A stretch of 64,000 bases of DNA from Malania oleifera (taxonomy: Eukaryota > Streptophyta > Magnoliopsida > Santalales > Ximeniaceae), in contig NC_080422.1 in the NCBI RefSeq assembly GCF_029873635.1, positions 13,299,936 to 13,363,935 on the forward strand. Reading direction: 5' to 3'. Numbering within the stretch: position 1 is the stretch's first letter; each line of letters starts with the position of its first letter. Shown here piece by piece: positions 22,228 through 34,565 of the stretch. A program made the position numbers and the translations under genes. The notes beneath the pieces were generated by a model that had not been told where the DNA came from, made no database searches, and saw nothing but the letters and a program-made list of their open reading frames with translations.

Positions 22228-22559
22228 TGGCCCCTGAAAGATCTAAACCATTCTCTAGGCTCCCATTTGGCGACACCCACAATGATGGAAGATAAACTAC
22301 TCTACTCCAAAGCAAGTTATTAGACATAGCCACACCTTTGGATATTCTAGCATTATTCTCCAACCAAACACACCAAGTAACAGCAATAACAAAGCATCAC
22401 CATAAGACTTTCCTATCCTTTACCAAAACCTCTAGATGTGATGGTACAAAATTCCTTCAATGTGGAGGGTCAAACCCAGTTTTCGCCAAGTATACCAAAT
22501 AATTTATTCCAAATAGCCATTGTGAAAGGACAATGAAGAACAACTGTGCACAAGTCTCT

Positions 22560-25500
22560 CCAATCCTTGAGCAAATGATACAATGTCTAATGACCGGGCT
22601 TTATTAGGTCTTCTCTTCCGAAGCTAATAATTGGTGTTGATTCTTTCAAGTATTGTAGTCCAGTTGAAAGCTTTTATTTTTGAGGGAGCTTTGGCTTTCC
22701 AAATCAATGGATGCAAAGAAAAATTATCTGCAGTAGGGTCACGAGCCAAGTAAGAGAAAAAGGATTTACAAGAGAATTCCCTAGAAGTGTCTAAGCACCA
22801 AACCCTTTTGTCATTACCCAAATGAGCATGAAAAGAATCAAGCAGCCTAGTCAAAAGGGCCAACTCATTAATCTCTCTCTCATTAAGATTTCTCCAAAAA
22901 TGGAAATTCCAAGAATGCCTATCTCCTTGCAAAAGAAGAAAAGCAAAAATAAGGGTATTATGAAGACTAGATAATAAAAAAAGACGAGGGAACATAATAC
23001 AAAAAGGCATTTCCCCCACCCAATGGTCTTCCCAAAAGCGAATTTGTTCCCCATTTCCCACTGAAGGCTGGACTTTAGGAAGGAAATAATCATAAATCTG
23101 GATATAAACTCCCAAGTACTCGAATAAGTAATATTAATTCCCACTTTAGCATCCACCCGTTTTGTAGTATTCCAAATTTATTTCGAATTTCCATATGCAA
23201 AAGAGAATTTGGTTCTAAAGGAAAGCACCATAACTATTTCCCCACTGAAGAGATGTTTTTGGTTACCAAATTACTAAGACACAAGCCTCCTTCCCTTTTA
23301 GGCCTAACACAGAGTCTCCCATCCTACAAGATGTTCTTGACTACCCTTTACCCTACTCGACCATAAGAAATTCCTCATTAATTTCTCACGCCTTTGCGCC
23401 AATCTCACAAGGATTCTAAAAAGAAAACGTTAATACAAAGGTATAGAAGATAAACAAGTGCAAATGAAGGTAATATGGCCCCTTAAAGTGGAGAATGCTC
23501 TTTTACACCCCTCCAGTCTCCTAGTTACTCTCTCAAAAACAGGGTCGTAGAGCATTGGGGTTACCACCTGAGGGGACACCTAATGCCAAGTCAAAACGGC
23601 ACACCCTGCTAGCCCAACGAAAAAATCCACAGTAATACCAAGACCCAACAGACCACTCTTAGAGAAATTAATTTATCAGCCCTGATGCATTCTCAAAGAT
23701 CTGTAAGACAGTCAACAAGTTGGAAAAGCAGCCCTTATTATCTGATAAGAAGAGAGTAGTATCATTTGCGAACTAAAGATGCAAATGATGCAATACTCAT
23801 AACCTACCTTTATCCCCTCTACCGACCCTCTATCTACACCTCTCTCAATCATTGTACTCAAAATGTCCACCGCAATTGTAAAAAGAAATAGAGAGAGGGG
23901 ATCTCCTTGTCTTAGACCCCTAGATGCATGAAACCAAGACTTAGCCTCGCCATTAACTAAGCCAGAAAAAACCAAAGAAGATAAACACCCTCTAATCCAC
24001 TTCCTCCACCTTGGGCCAAAGCCTTTCTAGCCATAACCTTGTCCAAGAAACTTCAGCTCACCCTATTATAAGCTTTCTGAAAGCCAAATTTCAACACAAT
24101 TCCCGTCTTATTTCTTCGAATAGCATCCTTAATCACCTCATTAGCTATCAAGGCAGCATCAAGGATTTGTCTATCACCTATAAAAGCACTCTGACTGAGA
24201 GAGATAGTGCCCTCCAGAATGGTAGCCAATCTTTTGGATAAAGCCTTGGCCATGATCTTATAAACTCTAGTTACCAAACTAATTGGTCTAAAGACCTTGA
24301 CCCTAACTGCGCCAACTTTTTTGGGCACCAAGGTGATAAAAGTAGAAAATTCCTACTCCCTACCACTCCATTATCAAAGAATTCAAGATTCACTTTAAGA
24401 ATGTCCCCCATCAATATCTCTCAAATATTCTGAAAGAAAGCCATTGTAATGCCATGTGGCCTAGGAGCATTTTCTCTATCCATCTCAAAAATTGTCTTTT
24501 AATCTCCTCTTCCTTAAAAGGTCTTTCTAACCAAGCAGCCTTTTCAGCTGATATAGGACACCAACCCAACCACTCAACCGTAATTCTTCCATCATCCTCA
24601 TGAAAAAGGTTCCTATTGAAATATGTAATCAAACTCTCAATATGATCAGCATCCTTAATAACCTCTCCTCTATCACCCTCAAGTTCTTTAATAAGTTTCC
24701 TTCTTTTCCTAATAGTTGCTACCCAATGAAGTGTCTACAATTGATCTTTTAATCTCCTCTTCCTTAAAAGGTCTTTCTAACCAAACGGCCTTTTCAGCTG
24801 ATATAGGACACCAACCCAACCCGTCAACCATAATTCTTCCATCATCCTCCTCATGAAAAAGGTTCCTATAGAAATCTGTAATCAAACACCCAGTATGATC
24901 AGTATCCTTAATAATCTCTCCTATATCATCCTCAAGTTCTTTAATAAGGTTCCTTCTTTTTCCTGCTAGTTGTTACTCAATGAAATAGTCCAGAATTACA
25001 ATCCCCCTTTTTGACCCTTTTTATTCTTGATTTCTGTCTCCAACTCATCTCTACCCTAAAAACAAACTTGTCCAAACTCATTGGACAGCTGGACTCATCT
25101 GTCAACAATGTCCTCAGAAAGAGGTCATTCCTCAGCCTATGTATCAATCACAATCACACCCATTTCCTTAAGATGCCCTTCCCCCCCCAAAGATCGAACA
25201 TCACCAAAAATCTCCAAATTCCAAAATTTTAATTTTCTTTCATATACCTCAATCTTTTCATAAAACAGAAACCTTCTGCAGTGCACTCACCCACCAATTC
25301 CTGACCTGATTTCGAAATTCAAGATTGGTCAGCCACATATTTTCAAATCTAAATGGAGTAGGACCCCATTTAACAGGATTAGATTCAAGAACCAAAGGAC
25401 AATGGTTAGGGACCACTCTATGAAGTACTTATTGAGTTAAGAGTGGGAAAAGTATCTTTCCCAGTCAGTGGTAAACAAAAACCTATCAATCCTAGTAGAC

Positions 25501-25830
25501 AGACCTAGTGCCATCAACGAACTGAGTAAGTTGGGCATTCAATAGTGGAATATCATTTTAGATCACACTCCCTAATAAATGTATCAAAATCCCTCATGCT
25601 AGAGGTAATTCTAGAACCTAAAAATTTCTCATTAGTGGATCTTATGTCGTCAAAGTCACCCCAATCTTTGAATCTAGACTCCCAAATACTCCTAACAAGA
25701 AAACCATCCTCGCCCTCCAATTTGGACTCTTAAAGCATAACATCTGGGGCAACCTTAACAATGATATCTTTTATCTGAAGATGTTTACTGGGCAGCCTAG
25801 ACCCCTAACATTCCAATTCAAGATCTTCAT
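22560..25830 (-). pseudogene. L1 ORF2 remnant (endonuclease, RT, zf-RVT)
   Basis: Starts at ATG 25830 (MKILNWNVRGLGC). Then W-G-D-F-D-D-I-R-S-T (about 25660), NHCPLVLESNPVKWGPTPFR (about 25400), LVPKK-like and FRPISLVTRVYKIMAKALSK (about 24290), GDRQILDAALIANEV (24180), SRGLRQGDPLSLFLF (23920), W.NGEQIRFWEDHWVGE (23050) and IWKAKAPSKIKAF..TTILERINTNY (22700-22624). The active-site motif near 23790 is decayed. Multiple stops and frameshifts. Confidence 0.88.
24496..24992. repeat. 250-bp direct tandem duplication inside the L1
   Basis: 24496-24745 recurs at 24746-24992 (both begin CTTTTAATCTCCTCTTCC) with about one difference every 10-12 bases and one 3-bp indel (TCCTCATG versus TCCTCCTCATG). 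It covers ORF2 linker sequence just before RT motif 1. Confidence 0.9.
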
Positions 25831-26035
25831 TCTGTCACCTTGCTGTCCCTAGCCTTTTTGCCATTTCTCCCTCCATAGTTTATGTTAAAGGATAATTTGT
25901 GTAATTATTTCTCCACCCTCTTCTTTTTCTTTCATAGGTTCTAGGGCAAACATCAATCTTAACAGCCTGGCCTGAAGGATTAATAACAGAACACCCCATC
26001 CTATCTAGAACTCCTGTGCATCTTGGCTGTCCCTC

Positions 26036-26930
26036 TCATCTCCCAGTGGATTGTGGATCAAGAGTTAAAGTCCCTCCTATAGGATCTAATTCTCTATTGC
26101 TATAAAGGTAATTCTTTTCAATACGGTCAACCACAGGTGCAGGTAATATACCTTTTCCAAAATTGATTAACTTATTGCAAGTTATAGAAGAATCAATCCC
26201 AGATTTAAGATCAGTCATAGAACGGAAAAAATTGGCTATGAGAAGAATTATCCATATGATTTTCTCAGCCAAAGCCTTCTTATCAAAAAGATTTCCTGGA
26301 ACCTATAGAGAAGCTTGAAAAATCTTACCCATTTGTCCAGAATGAGTTGACCTATTAAAAGTCTCTGTCTCCTTCAAAAGTACCTCCTGCTTTGAGATTT
26401 CACTTTATTAACATCTACACAGTTATTGAGATCTTCAGGAACTTCTGAATTTTCCAAATCTTTCAGTTTAGAAGGGATCAAACGACTATCCTTGAATTCC
26501 CGAGAGCAAATTATTATCTTTTTCATACCAATTTTCCAATTCATTGTCAAATCTGGCAGCTTGCAGCTCTGTTTTTCCTTAGAATATTGTTCTGTATTTT
26601 CCCCAATTTTTTGTATGATCCCAATTTTTTCCAAGATATTTCTTATCTGCATTCTCTGGATTTTCTAGCTCCATCATTACTGTTTTGGAGAGTTGAAAGG
26701 TTAGCAGCAGATGTACCTTTCTTAACTTTCAGTGTTGTTTGCGATTCTCCCTTACTGGTCAAAAGGTTGCATCCATCCTTCTTGTCAGACTCTTCCTCCT
26801 CTGAACTCTCTACCATCTCCACATGCTCCTTTGAATTCACAGGTATATACAGAAAATTAGCAGCAGATTTGACTTCCAATGCTATCTGTGATTCTCCCAA
26901 ACTGGCTGAAAGGTTGCAGCCATCCATCTA
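26036..26930 (-). pseudogene. L1 ORF1 remnant with internal peptide repeat
   Basis: Frames at 26643-26927, 26374-26652 and 26036-26272 together make an ORF1-like region. The first encodes two copies of a unit: DGCNLSASLGESQIALEVK..SAANF and DGCNLLTSKGESQTTLKVK..SAANL, about 50 codons apart. Lys/Glu-rich, no known domain recognised. Placed as ORF1 only because it lies upstream of the ORF2 start. Confidence 0.6.
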
Positions 26931-26944
26931 CGCACTGTGGGTTT

Positions 26945-28780
26945 GCGGATTCTTGAAAATGGTAGAGGCAGGTTTATATGCCTGGAGAAAGATTACAGCA
27001 AGTTTATTCCTGATGTTTGCATCCCTGAGGGTGATTAGGAAAAGGGTTGGAGGGCCTTTCTTGCTGCCTTGTTGGAACTCTCGTTGACCACTCGACCTCA
27101 GTTGAGACTTCCAAATCTAACAGTGGCAGCTGGAGGTGCTCGGACTGTGGATCATCGAACATCAGGCCAGAGGAAAAGACAGAGGGGAAAAGTGTGTTCC
27201 AGAGGCTTTCACTGAATATCTTCTTTGTTGATTCAATCAGAGGAGGTTCAATGACAAGAATGGAGACAAGAACGGATTCAGGAATGGAAACAATGCACAA
27301 GCACAGGGTTTTTTGTTTGGGGGGGTGGGGGGGTACTAGACATCCTAATACCATGCGAGAAAATCAGAGGCCCAGGCCACTCGGGCAGAAGAAGACAAAA
27401 GCTGTTTGTGTCACTAAAAATAAGGACCCAAATGTTAACAGCCCAAACTCAGAACTGCAGCAACCAAGGCATATGTTTGAGATGGAGGAGGGTTGACTGC
27501 AACAAGCTAGACTGGAAGTGGTGGCTGGGTAGAGACCAGAGGATAGTATGATAATACTACAAGAACCAGTGGAAGAGTACTCTATTAAAAAATAGGATTA
27601 CACGATCAGCAAACACCAAGATTTTTACTGTGAACAAGTTGATCCTTCAACAGCAGCTTCAATAGAGACGATGAACAGCTTTTTAGAAGGGGATATGGAA
27701 GAAGATGCACCGTCTGATTCATAAGAAGAGATGGGTAGTTTGCGTGAGTCAGAGAAAGGGAGCTTTTGGTTGATCAGATGAGAGCTGACTTTGGAAATGA
27801 TGGTCTGAATCAGTTGTTTGAAGCTTTTGATGCAGATCTTGAAGAGGATGGGGCAGAAAAGGAAGTAATTCTGGAATTGAGTTTGTAGCAAATGGAGAGT
27901 GTAATACTTTCGTTTTAGATATTGTCCCTACCTTGTAACTGAGCTGGTTGTTCCTTTTTGTTGTGGTGGGGGGGGAGGGGGGGGAGGGGAAGGATTTGAT
28001 TTTTTTTTGGATGACCCTTGTACATCTAAAAGTAGTAAAAGCATTCTTCTCCTTCCTACCCAACCTATTTGATGCAGGGGTAGCATCAAGGATCTGCAGC
28101 CATGGGAAAAATTAGAAGAGATTGAAGAGAGGAAGGGAGGGGAAGAGAGGAGAGAGGAGATACAAGGGGGAAAACTCACATTCAATTTTAATTCTAATTC
28201 AACAATAACTGTCTACAACATGGCTTGCACTCACTATTTATAAGAAAGCCTCTAAAACTTGAAATTACACATATACCCCTAACATTACATGAAACTACAA
28301 ACAAACCCCTAAATTACATAAATATTACAAACAACCCTAAATACACATAATCATATTCTAATTAATACTAAACACATGATAAACTACTAACTAAACCCAA
28401 CAACCATTGGTTCGATTCTCCTTAAGTATTCTCCAACAAGGATCTTCCCAAGGCCTTGCTTCTTATCCTACATCACTACGCCTTCTCTGGTAACTCTTTT
28501 CCATGGGGAGGATTTTTCCCGCCCCGAGGGGGGGGGGGTGGTGGGATGTGATTCTAGCTCTAAGGGAGGTGAAAGAGATTGCGTAGACCCGCAAAAACTC
28601 CTTGAAGACTTGGGATTGGAATTTCTAGATCCAATTGGGAATGTGGTTAGGTTGGGTTTGAGTTCTAGGAAGTATACGAAAAGGAAAAAGAAAGTCCCAA
28701 ATGAGTTAAAAAAGATTTGGTGTCATCAATTGACTACTATGGGGGTGGAAAAGGTTTTAGAAAGGGTGGTAAGCACATTA
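26945..28780 (+). pseudogene. L1 ORF1 remnant
   Basis: Best open part is 27047-27496 (149 codons); the region matches 8540-8900 of the L1 at 8500. A decayed Glu-rich tail at 27640-27890 is followed by the solo LTR, then ORF1 end sequence (28490-28780) shared with 10190-10450. No familiar fold can be named. It occupies the RNA-binding ORF1 position of plant L1 elements. Confidence 0.6.
28070..28475 (-). repeat. Solo LTR inserted in L1
   Basis: 406 bp with mirrored ends TGATG...CATCA. On the minus strand it has a TATAAATA box (28242-28235) followed by a C/T-rich leader, so its transcription direction is minus. The flanks CTATT and CTACG agree at 3 of 5 bases, a possible decayed target duplication. 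Removing it restores continuous L1 sequence (CCCAAC joined to CTACGCCTTCTC). No internal region or second LTR is present. Superfamily not determined. Confidence 0.75.
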
Positions 28781-28784
28781 GATT

Positions 28785-30140
28785 ATGAAGATAGTCAACT
28801 AGAATGTTAGAGGATTAGATAGCTTGAGGAAGAGGAGTTTGATTAAGGGGAAACTAAGTAAGAATTCCCTTTATATCATCCTTATCAAGGAAACTAAATT
28901 GGAACCATTGGATGAGGGTGTAGTAAAGACTAGTTGTGGTGGCCACTGTAGGGAATGGGAATTTTTTTTTTCTTGTATGGTGCCTTAGGGGGTACCTTGT
29001 CTTATGGGATTCATGCTCTATTTCTAAAGTTGATACTCTGGCAAGGTTTTTTTCACTGTTGATTTCATTCAAAGTGAGAGGGAGCGGCACTAGTGGGTAT
29101 TTTCAACTGACGGGCCTTCTAGACCTACTTTGAGGAACTCTTCTTGGGATGACCTTTGCTCTATAGAGAAGCCTCCCCCCGGGGGGGAGGGGGGGAGGGG
29201 GGGGGGGTAAGAACCACTTTGAGCATGCTTAAGTTTTGATTCGTTTATTAAGGTTTGCAGGTTGAGAGATCTCCCTTTGGGGAATGCTTCGTTCACTTGC
29301 TCTATTTTTTTTTTTTTTTTGGGGGGGGGGGGGGGGGCGCAGAGAGTTGTGGCTAAGATTGGCTAGATTTTTGTTTCTTAGCGAGTAGGAAGATGAATAT
29401 CCCAGCCTTTTCCAAATTGCACTTCCTAGGATTAGTTCCGATTGGAGTCTACTAAGGTGTCGTGGGGTCCCACCCTTTTTAGCTTTAAGAACATATGGTT
29501 TAACCATGTGATGTTTAAGCCTTTGGTTTGGGATTCTTGGGGAGAGGAAGTGGAGAGATCCTAGGAAGGCTTTAGATTCATAAAGAAATTAAAATGGCCG
29601 ATGGAAAAACTGAATTAGAAAATCTAGCCTGTTAGCCAAGTTCGCAGATTTAGATAGAAAGGAGGAGGAGGTTATTCTGTTAGAAAGCGAGGAGGCTAGA
29701 AGAGTCTCTATTAAAAATGAACTGGAGGAGGTTATTTTTCAAGAAATGAGGAGTTGGAAGCAAAAGACCAAATTCAAATGGGTTAAAGATGGTGATTGTA
29801 ATTCCTTTTTATTTTCCCCATAGGCTAGCTAATGGAAATAACAGTAAAAACTTGATTAGAGAGCTAGATATAGGGGACGAGAGGATCACAAATGATCAAC
29901 ATCTGATTGCATCTATTATTACTAATTTCTTTTGTAATTTATATTTAGTGGAGATCCAAAAGACTAATTATTAAGGGGCTAGATTGGGATCCTATTTCCA
30001 AAGATTAGATGCACTGGTTAGAGAGACCTTTTGATGAGAAGGAAGTGAAGGGGGGGAGGGGTATTTGATATGGCTATTTTCTAAGATTTTTGGAAGATTG
30101 TTAAGGGTGATATGTGGTAAGTTTTCATTGATTTCTATGG
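28785..30140 (+). pseudogene. L1 ORF2 endonuclease and linker remnant
   Basis: Starts MKIVN then a TAG in place of the Trp codon of the WNVRGL motif, then LYIILIKETKLE (28860). A L-R-D-L-P-L-G-N-A motif is at 29262-29290 and F-K-N-I-W-F-N-H at about 29485. G-rich tracts at 29181-29207 and a T16-G17 tract at 29305-29337 disrupt the frame. Confidence 0.82.
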
Positions 30141-31020
30141 GAGTGGGATTTTGAGCAAGAGTATCAACTTTTTTATAGTCTTGGTGCCTAAAAAGGCTAG
30201 ATCTTCCAAAGTTGAGGATTTTAGATCTATTAGTCTTGTCTCTCGTGTGTATAACATTATCACTAAAATATTAGCTAATAGGTTGGCGTGGGGGAGGAGA
30301 CAAATTTTGGATGATATTCTGGTGGCCGATGAGGTAGTGGAGGATATTCATATGGAATAAGAAGAAGGGGTTCATTTTCAAAGTACATTTTAAAGAAAGC
30401 TTATGATAGAGTGAGTTGGAACTTGCTGCATTAGGTCTTTGTGAAAAAGGGTTTTGGTGAGCATTAGTGCAGGTGGATTAGGGGTTGTTTGTCTAATGTG
30501 TGGTTTATGGTTATTGTGAATGGTGAACTCAACTCTTGGTTTACTGCTTCGAGAGGCATTAGACAAGGAGAGATCTGTTATCTCCCTTTTTCTTTGTACT
30601 TGCTGCTGATGTCTTGAGTATGGTGGATAGGGCGGTTAATAGAGGGTTGGTTAAGGGTTCGGGGTGGGGAATGACGGGGTGATGGTGTCTTATCTTCAAT
30701 TTTCAGTTGATACCATATTCTTCCTTGATGACCATAGCTCTTTGTTTAGGAGAATTTTGGGTATTCTTCAAGTTTTGAGAGGATTTTTGGGCTCAAAATT
30801 AATATAGGAAAAAGTGGGTTAGTAGCCTTAAATATTCCCATTGAGAGAACTAGTGGTTGGGCTGCAAATGTGGGGTGTGGTTTGTTGGTTTTTTCCTTGA
30901 TTGAATTGGGGGTTCTGTTGGGAGGGAATCCTAGAGGGGCAGATTTTTGGAATCCAGTAGGGGAAAGGATGACTAAGAGATTAGATGGTTGGAAGGGGGG
31001 CTTTTTCTCTATCGGGGGTA

Positions 31021-31028
31021 GAAATTAT
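31021..31028. repeat. Left target duplication of the MITE
   Basis: GAAATTAT, 7 of 8 bases like AAAATTAT at 31732-31739. Confidence 0.8.
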
Positions 31029-31731
31029 ATGGTCTTAAATTTCCACAAAATTGTCAAAATTTCCGATTTCCGTCACCCTCGAAATCGAAATGGCTGTCGA
31101 TTCCTGTCTTGCATAATTTCTATCAAAATCTCAACAAATCATCTGGAATTTATTGAAATCTCGAAATTTTAGCGAAATTTATCAAAATTTGAACTATGTA
31201 ATGAAATTTCCTGGGAATTCAAATGAGGGATTTAGGAGTAAAATGAAATTTCTCTTTTAATTTATTTTTATCGAAACAAATGATTATTACAAGTGCCTTT
31301 GAAATTATATGAAAAAATAAACTTACAAAAACATTTTATTTTACCATTCATTTCTAAATTGTTGTTATTTGTATAATAAAAAATATTTAAATGATTTATG
31401 AATTTCATTTGTATTAAAACTGATTTACTAAATATGTTTAATGTACATTATCTTACAAATATGTTTGACGCATATATTATATTACAACTTCTCCACCTTA
31501 TACACATCATAGATGTATTTACTTGTAATATATTAGTCCTAAAACTTACATTATTATGTCTATTAATCATTTCTAAAGCTTCATAAAAGAATTCCATGTT
31601 CTCCTACTAGTTTGCATTATTTTTTCAAATCGAAATCGAAATCGAAATTGACATCGAAATCGAAATTTTAGTCAAAATTTCCGTACTTTTGGAGCTTTGA
31701 AATTTGAGTTGAAATCGAAATTTAAGACCTT
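31029..31731. mobile_element. hAT-like MITE related to the hAT at 15241
   Basis: 703 bp with no transposase domain. Ends are ATGGTCTTAAATTTC and, inverted, AAGGTCTTAAATTTCG, close to the CAAGGACTTAAATTTCG ends of the hAT. The subterminal regions carry the same GAAATCGAAAT and AAATTTCCG units. The middle is AT-rich. An 8-bp duplication flanks it. It splits the L1 between GGGGGTA and GCTTGTTTTGG. Probably a deletion derivative of a sister family. Confidence 0.88.
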
Positions 31732-31739
31732 AAAATTAT
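31732..31739. repeat. Right target duplication of the MITE
   Basis: AAAATTAT; pairs with 31021-31028. Confidence 0.8.
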
Positions 31740-33045
31740 GCTTGTTTTGGCTTGTCTTTTTAGAATTTCGCTTTCTTACTTGTTTTTAAAATTCCAGTGG
31801 GGATTGCTAGTAACTAGTAAGCTTGAGAGACTCATGGAAGATTTTTTGTGATCTGGTGTAGAGAGTCGTAGGGATCATTTAGTGAGCTGGGCGGAGGTTT
31901 GTAGGTCCAAAAAGGAGCCTAGGTGGGTCTTGGTAATTTGGTTTCTAAAAACACTGCTCCTTTAGCTAAATGGTTGTGGTACTTCCCCTTAGAAGATAAT
32001 TTCTTGTGGCATAGAGTTATATGAAGTAATTTTGGCTTGGATAAGAATGGATGGGATACTAATGCTAGTTTGAGATGTTCCTGGGAAGACCATGGAGGTC
32101 TATTTCCCAGATCTAATCTCTTTTCACCTCTTACACTAAATTTGAGGCGGGGAGGGGTTCCTGGACTCGGTTTTGGAAAGACCCATGGCTTAGGAATGTT
32201 CCTTTTTCCATTTATTTTCCTAGTCTTTTTAGATTGTGCTCTGAGCGTAATAGAGTTATATCATTTTTTGTTGACAATGTGAATAGCGCTTTGGTCTCTT
32301 AGAATTTCCTATCTTTGGGAAGGGATGTTTGTTCTTGGGCTTTGGATCAATCAAGGGTGTTTTTACTTGTAAATCATTCTATTAATTCTTGACCTATTCC
32401 AATTCTCCTTTCCTATTTATCCTATTATTTGGAAAGTTAAAGTTCCCCCTAGTATAAAAGCTTTTACTTGGCTGGTTGTGCTTTACAAAATTAATGCTGG
32501 TATCTTGCTGTCGATTAGGAGATCTTTGAAGGCTCTCTCTCCAATTATGTGTGTGCTTTGTTATAGGAATTCTGAAACATCCCAACCCTTTTTGCATTGT
32601 GATTTTGCATGAAGGATATGGAACAAACTGTATGGTATTATGGAAGAGAGTTGGGTTTGTCCCTATTCAGCGGAAGACCTGTTAGTCGTCTCTTTTGCTG
32701 GTTTTGGGAGAAGGAAGGATAGGGCAGCTCTGTGGAAGTGTAGCCAGTTTGCAGTCTTATGGGGCTTAAGGCTGGAACATAATGCGTGAATTTTTACTGG
32801 AAAGAAGTTAAGTTGGTCATTGGTGTGGGAAAAGAAAGTATAAGGCTTCTTTATGGTGTGTAAGGTTTGGAATATTTAGGGAAGCCAGTTTTCAGGATTT
32901 AAATAGGGACTGGAGGAACCGGTTGGCTTGATTTTTGTTGTTTAGTTTTTTTCTGGTTTGAATCAGATTTCTTAGGGAGATATCTTATTCTCTCTATCCT
33001 TGTAAATTCTTTCCCTATTAATGAGTTTCTTTTGCTACAAAAAAA

Positions 33046-34565
33046 GGAAAAATCTATCCGTCTTCACAGATTCTTCCTCCCCCCCCCCCGCCCTTCGAAT
33101 TCTCCAGCATTTTCACGTCCCTATTTGAGTTACTGATATCTTTGGAAAGCCTTTTAACTCTGTCTCACTTGGGTGTATCTCTCCCAAGCTCCTATCAGCC
33201 AAGCAAAATCCTTGTTTTGGTTCTGAGTTTTTACTTCTATTGGGTTTTTTCTTTTCCACCCAAACTAAAACTCTCTTGGGCCTACTGGAAAAGCAAGCTT
33301 CAAATAGTCCTCCAGGCCCAAATCGTGTGACATACAACTTACTATCCACTTCCAATATTTTCAGCCCAAATTTTGGTCCAGTAGTTATAGGGGAAAAAAT
33401 TTCAAAATTTGAATAAGATTTGGGCCTATTTTTAATGCCTGAGAATCTCTCTCCCCCTAATTTTCTCTTTCCAAATTCAGGGGCTTAACTTTCTAAATTT
33501 TATCGACTAGAGTCACTGGAATTTACCCATTTCCGATCAATAGCAGTTCCATTCTTCACTATATTTGCATAACTAGGTTCATTGGGCAGCCCATTATACA
33601 CATGGCATTTACATTCTCGCTTCTATATATCGACAGAGCTACACTTCCTGCAAGACAAACACAAAGCTTTCTGATTACTCCATTGTATTTTGTTTTCATC
33701 TCCTTTCAATGAGTTGCAGAAGATCCACCAACCTGAGCTTCCTTGCCCTCTGGAATTCTCAAAGAAAATCCTCCCCCAGAATGCATCAGTTTCTTGACAA
33801 TGATTATCCGTCTGATTTTGTTTGACACAAATCGAATGGATCAAAATCCTCCTGAAAATTTCTTCTTCTTTACCCAATTGGTTTTTTTTTTTTTTTTTTC
33901 ATTCTGAGAATTATTCCTAGGTCCATTGGACCTCATTATTTAGCAATACACAGTGGGAGAAATTATTCCCAGATTGCTCTAATATTTTGAGAGCTTGCGA
34001 CAAGGAAATCTGTTCAAAAAGAGAAAAAACTTTCTATCTTGACTGAAGTGGACATGCTGGACTTAAGGTTGACAGCGCAAGGGATATAAGTGTAGAGGTT
34101 TTGTGAATGGTTAAAGAGGCGATATTGGATATTTCTGGAGGTGGGCGTGGTAGACAAATGTTAATGGTGGTGGGCGAGGAATTTCTGGTTGACGAAAAGA
34201 GTTTTCTGATGGTAGAGGAGGAGTTCTGGTAATATTGGTGGAACAAGAGGTGAAGATGTTTGATTTTTGTGAATGGATGGTGGAATGACAGGAGATTGAG
34301 AAGAAGGTTCCTGGGAATAGGGGTTTAGAAAAAAGGGAAGGGAAGGAAATCCCCATGCTTTCAGTCTTGAAAGGGGGGGGGGGGGGGGGATGCTGGGAGG
34401 AGACCATCGTGAATTCCATCTTCTAGGCTGCCCATTAACAATCACAGGAAAATAGCATTGGATAAACAACCCTGAATCCACTGCCTCCACCTAACACCAA
34501 ACCCCTTCCTCAAGAGCACCCTATCCAATAACTCCCCAACCAACTCCAGTATTGAATTTTACTCC
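33046..34565 (-). mobile_element. L1 fragments, reverse strand, out of order
   Basis: 34395-34565 (minus) encodes an RT piece: LLDRVLLRKGFGVRWRQWIQ. Left of a 17-base G run (34373-34389; C on the L1 sense strand) comes a P/S-rich stretch (34034-34370), then two ORF1-like frames (33623-33877 and 33113-33355), one with a G-W-W-I-F segment also seen as G-W-W-K-L-F at 38945. RT lying upstream of ORF1 on the same strand means at least two L1 copies are joined here. Confidence 0.6.

Larger units (their letters stand above)
22228..26930 (-). mobile_element. L1 LINE, reverse strand
   Basis: ORF1 (right) and ORF2 (left) read on the minus strand. It abuts the poly(A) of the forward L1 at 22227 with no A-tail of its own, so its 3' end is lost. 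Unlike the forward copies it has no long G runs on its sense strand. A 250-bp tandem duplication lies in its linker region. Confidence 0.87.
30151..32660 (+). pseudogene. L1 ORF2 RT and zf-RVT remnant
   Basis: FFIVLVPKKARSSKVEDFRS (30165), GRRQILDDILVADEV (30293), a decayed R-Q-G-E segment near 30560, FLIELGVLLGGNPRGADFWN with KRLDGWKGGF (30895-31010), interruption by the MITE, then RTE-unrelated L1 thumb sequence from 31740 and the zf-RVT region (IIWKVKVPPSIKAF near 32425; MCVLCYRNSET near 32550). Many stops. Confidence 0.85.
26935..33045 (+). mobile_element. L1 LINE, near full length, with two nested insertions
   Basis: ORF1 (26945-28069 and 28476-28780), ORF2 from ATG 28785, 3' UTR and A-rich end at 33037-33045, interrupted by a solo LTR (28070-28475) and a MITE (31029-31731). 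About 5.0 kb remains after removing them. Same family as the L1s at 8500 and 10183. G runs at 28528-28538, 29181-29207 and 29321-29337. Confidence 0.87.
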
